This document shows, one piece after another, positions 63,806 to 64,000 of a stretch of DNA of 64,000 nt; position 1 is the first letter of the stretch, and every line of letters begins with the position of its first letter. The stretch is from Fasciolopsis buskii (Eukaryota > Platyhelminthes > Trematoda > Plagiorchiida > Fasciolidae). The notes under the pieces were generated by a model. That model ran no database searches. It was not told where the DNA came from and saw only the letters and a list, made by a program, of their open reading frames with translations. The position numbers and the translations under genes are program-made. The stretch spans positions 62,001 to 126,000 of the forward strand of contig LUCM01007456.1 in NCBI GenBank assembly GCA_008360955.1. The letters are read 5' to 3'.

Positions 63806-64000
63806 GAACTCCTCCCAGGGAATATGGTTTTTCACTTTTTATCTTTTGCTTCTTTTATTAATGAAATAACAATGTACATGATTTTTCAGGAAGGGGACCG
63901 CGGCCAACAGATAGCTACCAAGTGGGAAGTTGACTGGCAGTGGGAGGATTCGAACCCGCGACGTTCATATTCAAACTCCACGACTTCATCTGCTCGGCCA
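63806..64000 (-). repeat. tRNA-derived SINE, family B, copy 3 (cut by the window edge)
   Basis: On the - strand it starts TGGCCGAGCAGATGAAG, a class II tRNA-like A box, with B box GCGGGTTCGAATCCTCCCA. The body TGTTGGCCGCGGTCCCCTTC and tail ATTAATAAAAGAAGCAAAAG follow, as in the other family B copies. The head is the best preserved of the three, but the variable region and acceptor stem do not look like a complete functional tRNA, and the window ends at 64000. Confidence 0.75.

Noticed and set aside
63930..64000. Functional tRNA-Ser/Leu gene at the window edge
   Set aside because: The head continues directly into the family B SINE body and tail, and the acceptor stem cannot be closed.
1..64000. 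CRISPR array, bacterial operon or phage-type system
   Set aside because: The window has eukaryotic split genes and SINE/LINE repeats; no regularly spaced direct repeats or prokaryotic gene clusters were seen.

Overview
The window looks like part of a flatworm nuclear genome, most likely a digenean trematode that is not a schistosome. The reasons are a split bilaterian homeobox gene with 3-14 kb introns, GC content of roughly 40% by eye, many degenerate tRNA-derived SINEs and LINE pieces, and N-filled scaffold gaps. The species is an inference: no ribosomal or mitochondrial marker is present.

Two protein-coding genes can be supported. (1) At the left, on the + strand, a single 3' exon (3046-4750) encodes a complete peptidoglycan recognition protein (PGRP / amidase-2) domain, then one transmembrane segment and an unrecognised cysteine-containing C-terminal region. 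The three zinc ligands are present but the usual catalytic Tyr is Phe. The exon opens with a strong splice acceptor and has no in-frame ATG before the domain, so upstream exon(s) are missing from the model.

(2) From 54841 down to 21895, on the - strand, lies an orthopedia (otp) homeobox gene covering about half the window. Five coding exons can be joined: 54841-54100, 39910-39609, 36511-35861, 23629-22906 and about 22322-21895. All junctions have GT/AG signals and compatible phases. The homeodomain is split between residues 46 and 47, and an AATAAA follows the stop by about 30 nt. The predicted protein is about 940 residues, much longer than vertebrate Otp, with long disordered flanks and no OAR motif that I can find. 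A possible further 5' exon ends at 57704.

Much of the rest is repeat-derived or unrecognisable. Intron 1 (39911-54099) is the richest: three SINE families, a frameshifted LINE reverse-transcriptase fragment (45905-46320), and a foldback arrangement of SINE-like sequence. A near-perfect 84-nt inverted repeat sits at 60866-61071. Two exact direct duplications (793 and 1346 bp) each flank an N gap and are most likely assembly artefacts. The 16 kb between the PGRP gene and the otp 3' end shows no recognisable gene apart from one doubtful transposase-like fragment. No tRNA, rRNA, CRISPR or bacterial-type feature was found.
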